IMG/VR virus record: IMGVR_UViG_3300033149_003977 | Span: 1-56,248 of that record | DNA from: a virus | DNA: 56,248 nt | Reading direction: 5' to 3' (one strand) | Part shown: piece after piece, positions 6,644-14,842 of the stretch | How positions within the stretch are numbered: the stretch's first letter is position 1 | Layout: the number at the start of each line of letters is the position of its first letter | Position numbers and translations under genes: made by a program | The notes under the pieces: generated by a model | The model's database searches: none | What the model was told of the DNA's origin: nothing | The model's input: only the letters and a program-made list of their open reading frames with translations

Positions 6644-7213
6644 ATGGAACGGGGTAAACGGAATATAGATCGTAGATGGTCGCCAGTTACACGCAAGATA
6701 CTTCGACGTCGAGTCGTTGCAATGCTCGTGCGTGGACTTGAGGAACACGAGATCGTTCAACAGCTCAGTGTGCCTACGGTGCCGGACGGCGCGGGAGGAG
6801 TGCGATCCAACCCAACGTATCTAGAAAATCCAAGCACGGGAAAGCCATACGATCAGTCAACGATTAATCGGCTCATTCATAAAATCTGGGACGAATGGCT
6901 GGCGATGGATACTGAGACGATTCGACGTTATAGAATGGAAATTATCCAACACAACATTGAATTAGAGCGAGTGGCGTGGGCAAATCATGATTTGTCTGAA
7001 GTGCGAGTAATCCTCGATCAGCGAGCGAAGTTACTTGGTGCTTTCGCCCCAATCAAATATTCGGATGTTTCTGATATAGAGATGGAGACGGAAGCTCGTC
7101 GGTTGTTAGAGGAGGAATTGGCGCGACGTGACCAGCTCATGGAGCAACTTCGTGCACAAGATACCACTGAGGATGGCGCTGAAACAACTAGAGATAGTGC
7201 GGAAACAGAATGA
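6644..7213 (+). CDS. Putative terminase small subunit
   Basis: The 189-residue protein ends inside the large terminase gene (41-base overlap), the usual place for the small subunit. The N-terminal part is basic with a helix-turn-helix-like segment (ILRRRVVAMLVRGLEEHEIVQQL, about residues 19-41). The middle is helical (TINRLIHKIWDEWL), and the C-terminal third is a charged coiled coil (about 145-175). Small terminases bind the packaging site through an HTH and oligomerise through helices. Sequence similarity is too low for a firm call, so assignment rests on position and layout. ATG 6644 lies four bases after the previous stop, and GGAACGGATAGAAA upstream gives a weak SD. Confidence 0.6.
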   Translation: MERGKRNIDRRWSPVTRKILRRRVVAMLVRGLEEHEIVQQLSVPTVPDGAGGVRSNPTYLENPSTGKPYDQSTINRLIHKIWDEWLAMDTETIRRYRMEIIQHNIELERVAWANHDLSEVRVILDQRAKLLGAFAPIKYSDVSDIEMETEARRLLEEELARRDQLMEQLRAQDTTEDGAETTRDSAETE

Positions 7214-8507
7214 AGAAATTATCGAGAAATTGCGGCAGCCGCAGTTCTATGGTCATTGTGCGAGTCTACAAAAATCTGTAACGGGCGAGGTCATTCTTTC
7301 GGGCCCCGCCGGAACGGGCAAGTCGCTAGCGGCGCTTTACAAGCTGTATGCCTGCGCCATGCGATATCCCGGATTTCGCGGCGCGATCATCCGTAAGACG
7401 CGGACGAGTCTCACAGAGACGGGACTGGTCACATTTGAACGTGATGTGTTAGGTTTAGATCATAAGCTGTTGGTTAATGGTCCCAGCAGAGCCTATAGGT
7501 CGCGTTATACATTCGACAACGGCAGTGAAATCGTTATTGCTGGTCTTGATCGACCGAGTCGTATTTTAAGTTCTGAATATGACATAATCTTTGTCCAGCA
7601 GGCAGAAGAGATCGCGTTGCGTGAGTGGGAAATATTGACTACGCGATTGCGCAACTATCAGATGCCGTACCAGCAACTCATTGGCGATTGCAACCCAGAG
7701 TCGCCAATGCACTGGATCAAACAAAGAGGTGAAAGCAATGCACTTGTACTGTGGGAAACAACACATCAAGACAATCCGCTTCTTTGGGATGCGAGAACGA
7801 ATGATTGGACGGAGGAGGGCCGGCGGTATCTAGCAACACTGGACAAATTGACGGGGGCTACGAAACGTCGGCTGCGGTATGGCGAGTGGGTGCATCCCGA
7901 AGGAGCAATTTACGAGACATTCGACGAAGATAGGCACGTCGTCAAATCGTTCGACGTTCCGCTTACCTGGCCACGGTTTGTGGGTATTGACCCGTTTGGC
8001 GCGTATATTGCGGCGGTTTGGTTAGCGTTTGACGTGGAAAATGGTGTGTTGAACGCATACCGCGAATATTACGAGCCGTTCGGCATAACGACGCAACAGC
8101 ATGTAAAAAACATTCTTGACATAACACGACGATACGGCGAGACCGTTTTTGCCTGGGTCGGCGGCGGGCCGTCGGAGCGTCAGGCGCGGACTGATTTCGC
8201 GGGCGCGGGCATCCCGCTCATGGAGCCGCCGATTTCGGATGTGTGGTCGGGTATTGACCGCGTGAATGAACTGCTGCGAGAAAATACGCTTGTCGTCCAC
8301 GAGGGTACCTGTCCCAACTTGACCAGTGAACTTGGATCCTACCGGCGTAAGATGGACAAAAATGGTCAACCGACGGATCAAATTGAAAACAAAGAGACAT
8401 ATCACATGCTTGACGCATTGCGTTACATAGTTGTGTATCTTACACAATCGCCTGATTTGAACCGACGGGAAGTGGTTTACAAATCTATGCAGCTCGGGAG
8501 ATATTAA
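7173..8507 (+). CDS. terL: Terminase large subunit
   Basis: The 444-residue protein is the packaging motor ATPase-nuclease. Walker A is GPAGTGKS at residues 44-51. The Walker B region is YDIIFVQQAEEI, with Asp137 and Glu145/146. A coupling-type motif with GDCNPESPMHW lies at about 171-181. The RNase H-like nuclease starts at FVGIDPFGAYIAAVWLAF (Asp273), and a final YHMLDALRYIV near residue 430 supplies the last metal-binding Asp. ATG 7173 is used; an open frame to 7128 lacks support. It overlaps the putative small subunit and is followed directly by the methyltransferase start (TAA then GTG). Confidence 0.93.
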   Translation: MALKQLEIVRKQNEEIIEKLRQPQFYGHCASLQKSVTGEVILSGPAGTGKSLAALYKLYACAMRYPGFRGAIIRKTRTSLTETGLVTFERDVLGLDHKLLVNGPSRAYRSRYTFDNGSEIVIAGLDRPSRILSSEYDIIFVQQAEEIALREWEILTTRLRNYQMPYQQLIGDCNPESPMHWIKQRGESNALVLWETTHQDNPLLWDARTNDWTEEGRRYLATLDKLTGATKRRLRYGEWVHPEGAIYETFDEDRHVVKSFDVPLTWPRFVGIDPFGAYIAAVWLAFDVENGVLNAYREYYEPFGITTQQHVKNILDITRRYGETVFAWVGGGPSERQARTDFAGAGIPLMEPPISDVWSGIDRVNELLRENTLVVHEGTCPNLTSELGSYRRKMDKNGQPTDQIENKETYHMLDALRYIVVYLTQSPDLNRREVVYKSMQLGRY

Positions 8508-11063
8508 GTGCTCATCCAAGGTGATGCATTGGAGGAAATGCGCAAATTGGACGATGCTACATTTACCTCCTGTTTTTGTGATCCGCCTTACGGTCTTAGC
8601 AAAACGCCGAATATGGCGGAGGTGCTCACATATTGGTTGAATGACGTTGAGTATAACGGCGGAGGTGGGGGCTTTATGTCCAAAAAATGGGACAGTTTTG
8701 TGCCTGGGCCGTTATATTGGAAAGAGGTTTATCGTCTACTCAAACCCGGTGCAGTGTTACTTGCTTTTGCGGGCACACGGACGGCGGATTTGTTAAGCGT
8801 GGCGATTCGTCTGGCGGGATTCGAGAAATTTGACGAGATCGCCTGGCTTTATGGATGTGTAGACGAGGAGACTGAGGTGCTAACACCGCACGGGTGGGAA
8901 CGGAACCCTACAACCATTGCAACCTCTCAAATATTGTGTTATAATCTGTTAGATGATACATTTGCTTGGCACAAACCAGAGAGGATGTTTATCTATGACT
9001 ACAATGATACCGCCTATAGAATTGAATCGGATTCTACAAACCAAGTCGTCTCCCGCAACCATCGTTGCGTTGTTGAACGAGGCGGAAAAAAGATATTCAT
9101 CTGTGCCGAGGCGCTCAAATGCAAAGAGAATATACCCATTCTGGAAAATATGTGCGGTTTGTCACAAACCATTTATGACGCACAACGCAACGCAGGCACT
9201 TCGGAACAAGGTATGCAGCGTAAAATGCAAAAATGTGGCTATAGGGCAGGCCAACACTGGGGCGCGTCCTCCAGAGCAATGCAAGGGCAAAGTGCAATTG
9301 ATATGCCCGATATGTGGCAAGAGTTTCTGGCGATTCAGGTCTCACGCCAAGAGAAACAAGATAAATGTTTGCGACCGGAAATGTTTGGCGGTTTGGCGGG
9401 CGCAAAACCCCGAACATTTAGCGCATTTGCGCAAGATAGCACCTTTGGGACGTCAAGGGTGGACGGAAAAGAGTTTAGCCAGCCTTCGCAAAAACATGTC
9501 GGGCGAGAACAATCCTGCATGGAAGGGCGGCGTGACCTATTTCCGCAAACACGGCAATTATCCTCCTGTCAAATATGTGCGATGTCCGCAAGAGTTCGCG
9601 ACTATGGCACGCAAGGATGGATATGTGATGGAGCATCGGTTAATTGTAGCTCAATATATAGGTCGTCCATTACTACGCACAGAGGTTGTTCATTACCTCG
9701 ATCACGATGTGACGAACAACAACCCTCAAAACCTGGCGCTATTCGAGAACAATCAATGTCACAAATTATACGAAGCGCGAGGTTCACCACCTCCTCTTTG
9801 GCAACTGTAACTCCCATTCATTACAAAGGAATTATGTGGTGCCCGCAAGTTCCGACGGGTGCCTTTGTCGCGCGTCGTCACGGCAAGATATTTGTCACGG
9901 GAAACAGCGGCTTTCCGAAATCCACCGCGATAGGCAAACAGATCGACAAGGCGGCGGGGGCAAAACGACAAAAGATTGGGGAATATCGAGTAACAGGAAA
10001 CGCTCTCACGCCAACAACCGAAAAAGGGGGTACCTATGGTGTAGGTATTCCGAACAGTGATCCAGGATACATTCCTATCACTGCTCCCGCGACGCCTGAG
10101 GCCAAGGTTTGGGAGGGATACGGCACCGCGATGAAATCCGCTCACGAGATTATCTTATGCTTTCGCAAACCACGCACGGGGACGTACGCGCAGATGGCGT
10201 TGGAATATGGCACGGGGGCGTTGGCGATAGATGCCTGTAGGATAAAGGTAAATGGACGAACATTGCGGGAGCAACACTCTGACCATCCTGCGGATGATGT
10301 TTCGAACCATGATTTTGGAAGTGAACATATTGGTGGTCAAGCAATGCAAGGCCGTTGGCCTGCGAATCTACTCTTGAGTCATTCGGTTGGTTGCGAACAA
10401 CGAGGGGATTGTGTCGAGGGATGTCCGGTCAAAATATTAGGAGAACAGAGCGGGTGGTTACATGGTGCCGGAAACAAAAATCCCACACGAATAGGACAAG
10501 GCAAAAACATCCGATTCAATACAACTCAGGAAAATGTCGCGGCTTCACGATTCAATTTTGGTGATTCTGGCACTGCTGCTCACTTCTTTCAACAATTCTA
10601 TTACACAACCAAGGCGTATCGGGCTGAGAGAGACGCGGGGCTGGAGGGATTTACAAAACTTTCGGGCGGTGAAGCCACAGGTCGCGTTGATGGAACCCCA
10701 GGATTGAAAAACCCGAGGGCTGGGGTGGGGCGGACGGGGGAGATGAGGAATCCACATCCTACGGTCAAGCCTCTCGCGCTCTGCAAATATCTGGCTACTC
10801 TCATTCGTCCGCCCGAGGAGTATCTTGATGATGCGGCGCTCTTGGTTCCCTTTGCGGGCAGCGGTTCGGAGATGATCGGCGCGTATCTCGCTGGTTGGCG
10901 TAATGTGACAGGCATAGAGCTGGAGCGAAAATATGTGGAGATTGGTCATGCACGCATTACTTGGTGGCGGCGAGCAATGGAGCAAACCGGATTGACCGAA
11001 CCGAAGGCAATAATCAAAGCGATGAAAAAGCCGCTCCCGATGTTTGAGGGAAAGAACAGATGA
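8508..11063 (+). CDS. DNA methyltransferase precursor interrupted by an intein
   Basis: The 851-codon frame encodes an N6-adenine/N4-cytosine methyltransferase of the beta type. DPPYG (catalytic motif IV) is at residues 25-29. HPTVKP and then FAGSGSEM (SAM-binding motif I) lie near residues 760-790, followed by GIELERKY. Residues 117-466 are an intein inserted at the conserved segment WLYG/SGFPKS, so the spliced enzyme would have about 501 residues. GTG 8508 follows the terminase stop codon directly, with GGGAG eight bases before it. The target site is unknown. Placement after the terminase suggests methylation of phage DNA against restriction. The interruption is described separately, because the middle of the intein does not encode an in-frame endonuclease. 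Confidence 0.9.
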   Translation: MLIQGDALEEMRKLDDATFTSCFCDPPYGLSKTPNMAEVLTYWLNDVEYNGGGGGFMSKKWDSFVPGPLYWKEVYRLLKPGAVLLAFAGTRTADLLSVAIRLAGFEKFDEIAWLYGCVDEETEVLTPHGWERNPTTIATSQILCYNLLDDTFAWHKPERMFIYDYNDTAYRIESDSTNQVVSRNHRCVVERGGKKIFICAEALKCKENIPILENMCGLSQTIYDAQRNAGTSEQGMQRKMQKCGYRAGQHWGASSRAMQGQSAIDMPDMWQEFLAIQVSRQEKQDKCLRPEMFGGLAGAKPRTFSAFAQDSTFGTSRVDGKEFSQPSQKHVGREQSCMEGRRDLFPQTRQLSSCQICAMSARVRDYGTQGWICDGASVNCSSIYRSSITTHRGCSLPRSRCDEQQPSKPGAIREQSMSQIIRSARFTTSSLATVTPIHYKGIMWCPQVPTGAFVARRHGKIFVTGNSGFPKSTAIGKQIDKAAGAKRQKIGEYRVTGNALTPTTEKGGTYGVGIPNSDPGYIPITAPATPEAKVWEGYGTAMKSAHEIILCFRKPRTGTYAQMALEYGTGALAIDACRIKVNGRTLREQHSDHPADDVSNHDFGSEHIGGQAMQGRWPANLLLSHSVGCEQRGDCVEGCPVKILGEQSGWLHGAGNKNPTRIGQGKNIRFNTTQENVAASRFNFGDSGTAAHFFQQFYYTTKAYRAERDAGLEGFTKLSGGEATGRVDGTPGLKNPRAGVGRTGEMRNPHPTVKPLALCKYLATLIRPPEEYLDDAALLVPFAGSGSEMIGAYLAGWRNVTGIELERKYVEIGHARITWWRRAMEQTGLTEPKAIIKAMKKPLPMFEGKNR
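8856..9905 (+). other. Intein of 350 codons with out-of-frame endonuclease gene inside
   Basis: The first residue is Cys (codon 8856). Block A is CVDEETEVLTPHGW. Block B is VSRNHRCVV, with the usual His. Blocks F and G are MWCPQVPTGAFVARRHGK and IFVTGN, and the +1 extein residue is Ser (9906). The penultimate residue is Gly instead of the usual His, a known variant. Splicing blocks cover about 90 N-terminal and 35 C-terminal codons. The roughly 225 codons between them are open in this frame but look like noise. In the +1 frame the same DNA encodes an HNH protein. Exact removal restores the methyltransferase motif G-S-G-F-P-K-S. Confidence 0.9.
8995..9810 (+). CDS. HNH homing endonuclease nested out of frame in the intein
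   Basis: A 271-residue HNH endonuclease is encoded in the +1 frame relative to the intein. It has two CxxC...C...C zinc units (CAVC with CSVKC, and CPIC with VCDRKC), the NNPAWKGGV motif typical of this homing family, and the HNH core EHRLIVAQYIGRPLLRTEVVH with NNNPQNL and an ordered C-terminal helix. The second His of the usual VVHH pair is Tyr. ATG 8995 is chosen because GAGG lies ten bases upstream; ATG 8953 is also in frame but has no SD. The TAA at 9808-9810 ends it just before the C-terminal splicing blocks. Its first about 40 codons overlap the block B region of the intein, so both frames are coding there. It probably cuts intein-less methyltransferase alleles and so spreads the intein. 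Confidence 0.85.
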   Translation: MTTMIPPIELNRILQTKSSPATIVALLNEAEKRYSSVPRRSNAKRIYPFWKICAVCHKPFMTHNATQALRNKVCSVKCKNVAIGQANTGARPPEQCKGKVQLICPICGKSFWRFRSHAKRNKINVCDRKCLAVWRAQNPEHLAHLRKIAPLGRQGWTEKSLASLRKNMSGENNPAWKGGVTYFRKHGNYPPVKYVRCPQEFATMARKDGYVMEHRLIVAQYIGRPLLRTEVVHYLDHDVTNNNPQNLALFENNQCHKLYEARGSPPPLWQL

Positions 11064-11323
11064 TAGCTCAAAAAAACCCCGTCCAGACCGATGATGGCCG
11101 ACAAATGCGGTTGGTGGTGATGGTGATGTCCTATGAGAAGTTGCGCAACGTCCTGCATCTCCCCGCGCAGGCGCAAATCCAGCGCGTTGTGGATAATGGT
11201 GACGGGATATTGATTCAGGTGCTCATCCCGACGGACATGGTTCCGGCGGGTGCGACGCCGGAGATGGATTTACAAATGAAATTGTCGATTATGATAATGC
11301 CTATGAGGTCAGAAGGAGATTAA
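11060..11323 (+). CDS. Small hypothetical protein
   Basis: The 87-residue product is unrecognised. ATG 11060 overlaps the methyltransferase stop (ATGA), and its own stop overlaps the next start (TAATG at 11321), so it is translationally coupled on both sides. It is rich in Met and Val, with alternating strands (RLVVMVMSYEKL, ILIQVLIPTDM, KLSIMIMPM), suggesting a small beta protein. No cysteine or membrane segment is seen. Confidence 0.7.
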   Translation: MIAQKNPVQTDDGRQMRLVVMVMSYEKLRNVLHLPAQAQIQRVVDNGDGILIQVLIPTDMVPAGATPEMDLQMKLSIMIMPMRSEGD

Positions 11324-12366
11324 TGCAAAGAAGCTTGCATATTCAGCGAACGTCGCATCAGGTATCGAAAATCGTCAATGACCAGCCTGCGCTTGACATA
11401 ATCAAGGTCGTCGATCCTGGAGGCGGCGACCCGTTCCCCGAAAAACGGACGCTAATCCGCCTGAAAATGAATGAGGACTGTTATCTTCCCGACGGTGCAG
11501 CGGGGGCTGACCGGTGGTGGAAAGAGTGGGGTGCGTGGGTGGCCGAACGGTCGTGGGCCTGGGGATTGGAATGTCTGAATGAGCCGTGCTGTGATACAGG
11601 GATGCACGTCAAGCGTGTTTGCGCGTTCACGAAACGTTGGCTGTTTCATCTCGCGCAACGGCATCCGAACATTCATCCAGTGATCCTCAATTTTTCACGC
11701 GGCGTGCCCGTTCCGGCGTGGGCCCCGATGTTTCGGCAAGTAATTGATTTGGCCTGGGACATGGAGGGATATATCGGATTCCACGAATATTGGGATCGCG
11801 ACGGGCCACTGGGGAACCAAAGCAAATCCTGGTTGACATTTCGATTTCAGCGGTTTTTTGATGCGCTTGGGTATTCTGTGCCGTCACTCATCACTGAATG
11901 CGGCGCGTGCGCGGGCGATCCGCATGGTTGGAAGTCGATGGGATTTACTGAGGAAGGCTATTTCAAACAGATGATGAGTTATTGTTTGACTGTTGAGGAG
12001 ATTGAACCGAAAGTCGAGGCAGCGTTTTTCTTCACCGTCGGCGGCGGTGACCAATGGAGTAAATTCGAGTTGACAGAAAATCAGATCGTAAACCTAGTGG
12101 CATCAAACGGATTGGTTACGGTCGAACCACGACTGCCGTTCATTGATCCCTCCGTGTTTCCGAAGACGAGTGATTCTCAGCCAACCGAACCGTTGCCTGA
12201 ATGCGAAACCGGGCCGCCTGAACGCTTGGCGGAAAAGGCAAGATGGTGGAATGAGGAGATCGTCCGCAATGTCGAAAATTGTGCGTCGAACGCGAAAGTC
12301 CTTCGTCTGTTGCGCAGTCAATGTAAGTTGTTGGTGAGGTTGGAGAAAAAATTAAAAGATGGTTAA
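11323..12366 (+). CDS. Clan GH-A-like glycoside hydrolase
   Basis: The 347-residue protein has the two signatures of a TIM-barrel retaining hydrolase of clan GH-A: acid/base Glu87 in LECLNEP and nucleophile-type Glu192 in SLITECG, with GFHEYW (152-157) between them as a further active-site strand. The substrate cannot be told. The last about 110 residues are a separate region with a Pro-rich linker and a basic helical end, perhaps an anchor. There is no signal peptide. It sits between the methyltransferase and the portal gene, an odd place for an endolysin. It may be a virion-associated enzyme that attacks host surface sugar, or a lysis enzyme. TAATG coupling to the preceding gene and AAGGAG seven bases before ATG 11323 support the start. 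Confidence 0.7.
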   Translation: MQRSLHIQRTSHQVSKIVNDQPALDIIKVVDPGGGDPFPEKRTLIRLKMNEDCYLPDGAAGADRWWKEWGAWVAERSWAWGLECLNEPCCDTGMHVKRVCAFTKRWLFHLAQRHPNIHPVILNFSRGVPVPAWAPMFRQVIDLAWDMEGYIGFHEYWDRDGPLGNQSKSWLTFRFQRFFDALGYSVPSLITECGACAGDPHGWKSMGFTEEGYFKQMMSYCLTVEEIEPKVEAAFFFTVGGGDQWSKFELTENQIVNLVASNGLVTVEPRLPFIDPSVFPKTSDSQPTEPLPECETGPPERLAEKARWWNEEIVRNVENCASNAKVLRLLRSQCKLLVRLEKKLKDG

Positions 12367-12667
12367 AAAATCGAGAAACAAGGTTGAAGAGTATGACCTG
12401 AACCAGGCGATATTGCACAAGGTAACCCCCTTGGCCGCTGAAGCGCAAGATGCCATGCAATCCGGCGAATTGATGGCAAAAGGATTCAAAAATTTAGCTT
12501 GTGAAATTTTGGCGGTTTACGAAGCCGCAGGAATGAAGAGTAAATTATCAAAGCGTGAGGCGCTTTACATGGTGCCACAGGACTTGGTTGTGTGGACGAT
12601 TGGTGTTGCGTTTGCAGCGGGTGCGTTGGCGCAACAGGAGGCAGAGAAAAATGCCATCGCTTCGTGA
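12359..12667 (+). CDS. Hypothetical helical protein upstream of portal
   Basis: The 102-residue product is basic at its N-terminus, then helical. A hydrophobic stretch of about 16 residues (VVWTIGVAFAAGALAQ) near residues 77-92 could be a weak membrane or core helix. It overlaps the preceding stop by 8 bases and the portal start by 17 bases. No SD is clear before ATG 12359, so translation is probably coupled. The family is not recognised. Confidence 0.65.
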   Translation: MVKKSRNKVEEYDLNQAILHKVTPLAAEAQDAMQSGELMAKGFKNLACEILAVYEAAGMKSKLSKREALYMVPQDLVVWTIGVAFAAGALAQQEAEKNAIAS

Positions 12668-14246
12668 ACGTGTATCGAGATTATTGCTCAAACCAGAATT
12701 GAATGAAATCGCACGCCGTGAATCTTTTGTTGAGACGGCGTGGCGACTGAGGCCGCATTATTTCAACCAGAGGGAACTAGCCGAACTCGATCCCGAGACA
12801 ATTGATTGGATACGCCGTCATTTGCGTCGCGCGACGGATTGGGAACCGAGTGAATCAGAGCGTTTGGATGCGGTTTACGACCAACGGTTGTTGTTTCGTG
12901 AAGAGATCATAACCCAACGGCTGGTGGGTTTGTGGACTGACTTCGGATTCGGGCAAAACATTGATATTATTGTACAGAATTCAGAGAAAAAATCGACGGC
13001 GGAGGCCGAAAGTTCAGGCGTAACGGGCGAAGATGTTTTTCGCGAATTCTGGACGGCCAAACGCAACCGCCCTGTGCTCAAGGCGAGAAATTTGCATCGG
13101 TTGAGCGAGACATTGCTTCTGGACGGAGAAATATTTTTTGTCTTTTTCATAGACAAAAATACAGGACAATGCACACTCAGAACTGTCCCGACAGAGCAAA
13201 TCAAAGAAATTATTGAGGACGCCGACGATCCGAACGTTACACTATTCTACAAACGGGAGACGACGGAGGACAACGGATATGGCAAGACGATCTATTATCC
13301 TGACGTGTACCTTGATCGGGATGAGGGCGAGGACATTGCCGACCTGGGCGACGGGCGAAAGTTGTTGGATGAATATTTACCTAGTGACGCGGTGCGTGCA
13401 GATGAAATCAAAGATGATGTAGACGTCGTAATGATGCGCGTTTCCTACCGCGATTTTGGTTCACCCGCTCGTGGTTGGCCGGTCATGTACGCCGGTGCAG
13501 CGTGGGTACGTGCATACCGCGACTTGGCGCAAGATTTGGCGATATTGACGAAAAATAACGCGATGTTCGTTCGACGGATCATGGCGGACACAGGCAGTCG
13601 AGGACTTGCTGCATTGAAGGCGCGGTTCCAATCCTCTCTGGCCGGAGGCGCGAGCAGCGAGACCAATCCGCCTCCCGTGATCGGATCGACGTTCATCAGC
13701 AACAAAACCGTGGACATAGATGAAATGCCGTTGAATCGCACGGCGTCCGAGTCGGTGAATGTGACCAACATTCTCTCGGCGATGGCCGCTCTTTCCGGTG
13801 GTGTTTATCCACATTGGATCGGTCGGGGGGAAGCGTTCAGGCTTGCGACCGCGACCGCTATGGAGGCCCCGACACTTCGCCTTTTCTCGCGATACCAGGC
13901 ATTTTGGGCCGATGTGTGGCGTGACATGGTTCATATCGTGCTAGACGCGGCAGAGAAATTCGGCGGGATGAATTTTCCTTACGATGAGCGAGAAATCGAC
14001 GTGAACACAGACGCGCTCTTGGACGTGGATCTTCCGGCGTTTACAGGTGCATTGAAAAACGTAGAAAGTTATCTGTTGCCAGAGACCATTACGAGGTTGG
14101 TCTTGCAGGCATTCAATGTGCCAGATGCCAACGCGATCATGGACGAGCAATATCCGAAGGAGGAAAATCAGTTTGACGTTGAAAAATTACAGGCTATGCT
14201 TAACGACCTGATAAAAGAAGCAAAGGAGATGGGGGATAATGCCTAG
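12651..14246 (+). CDS. Portal protein
   Basis: The 531-residue protein lies between the terminase and the MuF-like gene, with the length and pattern of siphovirus portals: an N-terminal helical wing, a central beta-rich stem region, a segment VMYAGAAWVRAYRDLAQDLAILTKNNAMFVRR (split here for length) typical of the crown/clip region of SPP1-type portals, and an acidic C-terminus. It forms the dodecameric ring through which DNA enters and to which the tail attaches. ATG 12651 is chosen because AGGAGG lies eight bases upstream; the longer frame from 12555 has no support. It overlaps the next gene by 8 bases. Confidence 0.82.
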   Translation: MPSLRERVSRLLLKPELNEIARRESFVETAWRLRPHYFNQRELAELDPETIDWIRRHLRRATDWEPSESERLDAVYDQRLLFREEIITQRLVGLWTDFGFGQNIDIIVQNSEKKSTAEAESSGVTGEDVFREFWTAKRNRPVLKARNLHRLSETLLLDGEIFFVFFIDKNTGQCTLRTVPTEQIKEIIEDADDPNVTLFYKRETTEDNGYGKTIYYPDVYLDRDEGEDIADLGDGRKLLDEYLPSDAVRADEIKDDVDVVMMRVSYRDFGSPARGWPVMYAGAAWVRAYRDLAQDLAILTKNNAMFVRRIMADTGSRGLAALKARFQSSLAGGASSETNPPPVIGSTFISNKTVDIDEMPLNRTASESVNVTNILSAMAALSGGVYPHWIGRGEAFRLATATAMEAPTLRLFSRYQAFWADVWRDMVHIVLDAAEKFGGMNFPYDEREIDVNTDALLDVDLPAFTGALKNVESYLLPETITRLVLQAFNVPDANAIMDEQYPKEENQFDVEKLQAMLNDLIKEAKEMGDNA

Positions 14247-14835
14247 GTCGCGACGGGGATTCGACCGATTCACATATAACATTCGCGTCGCCATACGGGC
14301 TTTGTGGAAGGGATATTCTACAAAGGAGCAATTTGTTGATGACATGCTCCGCGCGATGGAGGTCGGTTTCCGTGATGCTTGGTTGGAAGGCGCGGCCAAG
14401 GTTGGCGTTGGGGAAAGGGATTTGACGGATGAGGAAAAGTTTGCATTGAACGACGAAATATTGGAAAATGCACGACATCTTTATGCGTTTGCTGATGACA
14501 TAATAGCGGGTTCGCAAGCTAAAGGGGGAAAACTCACACCGCAAATTGTGCGCGGTGAGGGATGGTACAATCGTTATTGGACGGTGATGAATAAAGCCGA
14601 GGTCATGGCGGGACAGAATCGACCGCTGGAGTGGGTTTTAGGATCTAGCGAACATTGCAGCTCATGCATGAAACTGGCGGGGAAGGTCAAACGAGCCAAT
14701 TACTGGGAATCGAGGGGCATCCTTCCCCGCGTTCCAGGTGCACCGTATCTTTATTGTCGTGGATATCGGTGTCAATGTTCTCTTGTACCAACAGAAAAAT
14801 CGCTCAGTCGAGGCCCGTTACCCAGGTTGCCGTAG
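14239..14835 (+). CDS. MuF-like head morphogenesis protein
   Basis: The 198-residue protein has the C-terminal MuF/SPP1-gp7 signature: EHCSSCMKLAGKV, then a spacer and LPRVPGAPYLYCRGYRCQC, with paired Cys that probably bind a metal. The N-terminal half is helical. Homologues are minor head proteins that bind the portal and may be ejected with DNA. It is shorter than many MuF proteins and carries no toxin domain. ATG 14239 overlaps the portal stop by eight bases, and AAAGGAG lies eight bases before it. Confidence 0.85.
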   Translation: MPRSRRGFDRFTYNIRVAIRALWKGYSTKEQFVDDMLRAMEVGFRDAWLEGAAKVGVGERDLTDEEKFALNDEILENARHLYAFADDIIAGSQAKGGKLTPQIVRGEGWYNRYWTVMNKAEVMAGQNRPLEWVLGSSEHCSSCMKLAGKVKRANYWESRGILPRVPGAPYLYCRGYRCQCSLVPTEKSLSRGPLPRLP

Positions 14836-14842
14836 GAGTCAA

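Noticed and set aside
9140-9800. In-frame middle of the intein as a normal homing endonuclease
   Set aside because: The zero frame has no HNH, LAGLIDADG or other motif; the recognisable HNH is in the +1 frame.
12555-12650. Long N-terminal extension of the portal gene
   Set aside because: It overlaps the 12359 gene completely and is a basic, Trp-rich shadow translation; ATG 12651 has AGGAGG.
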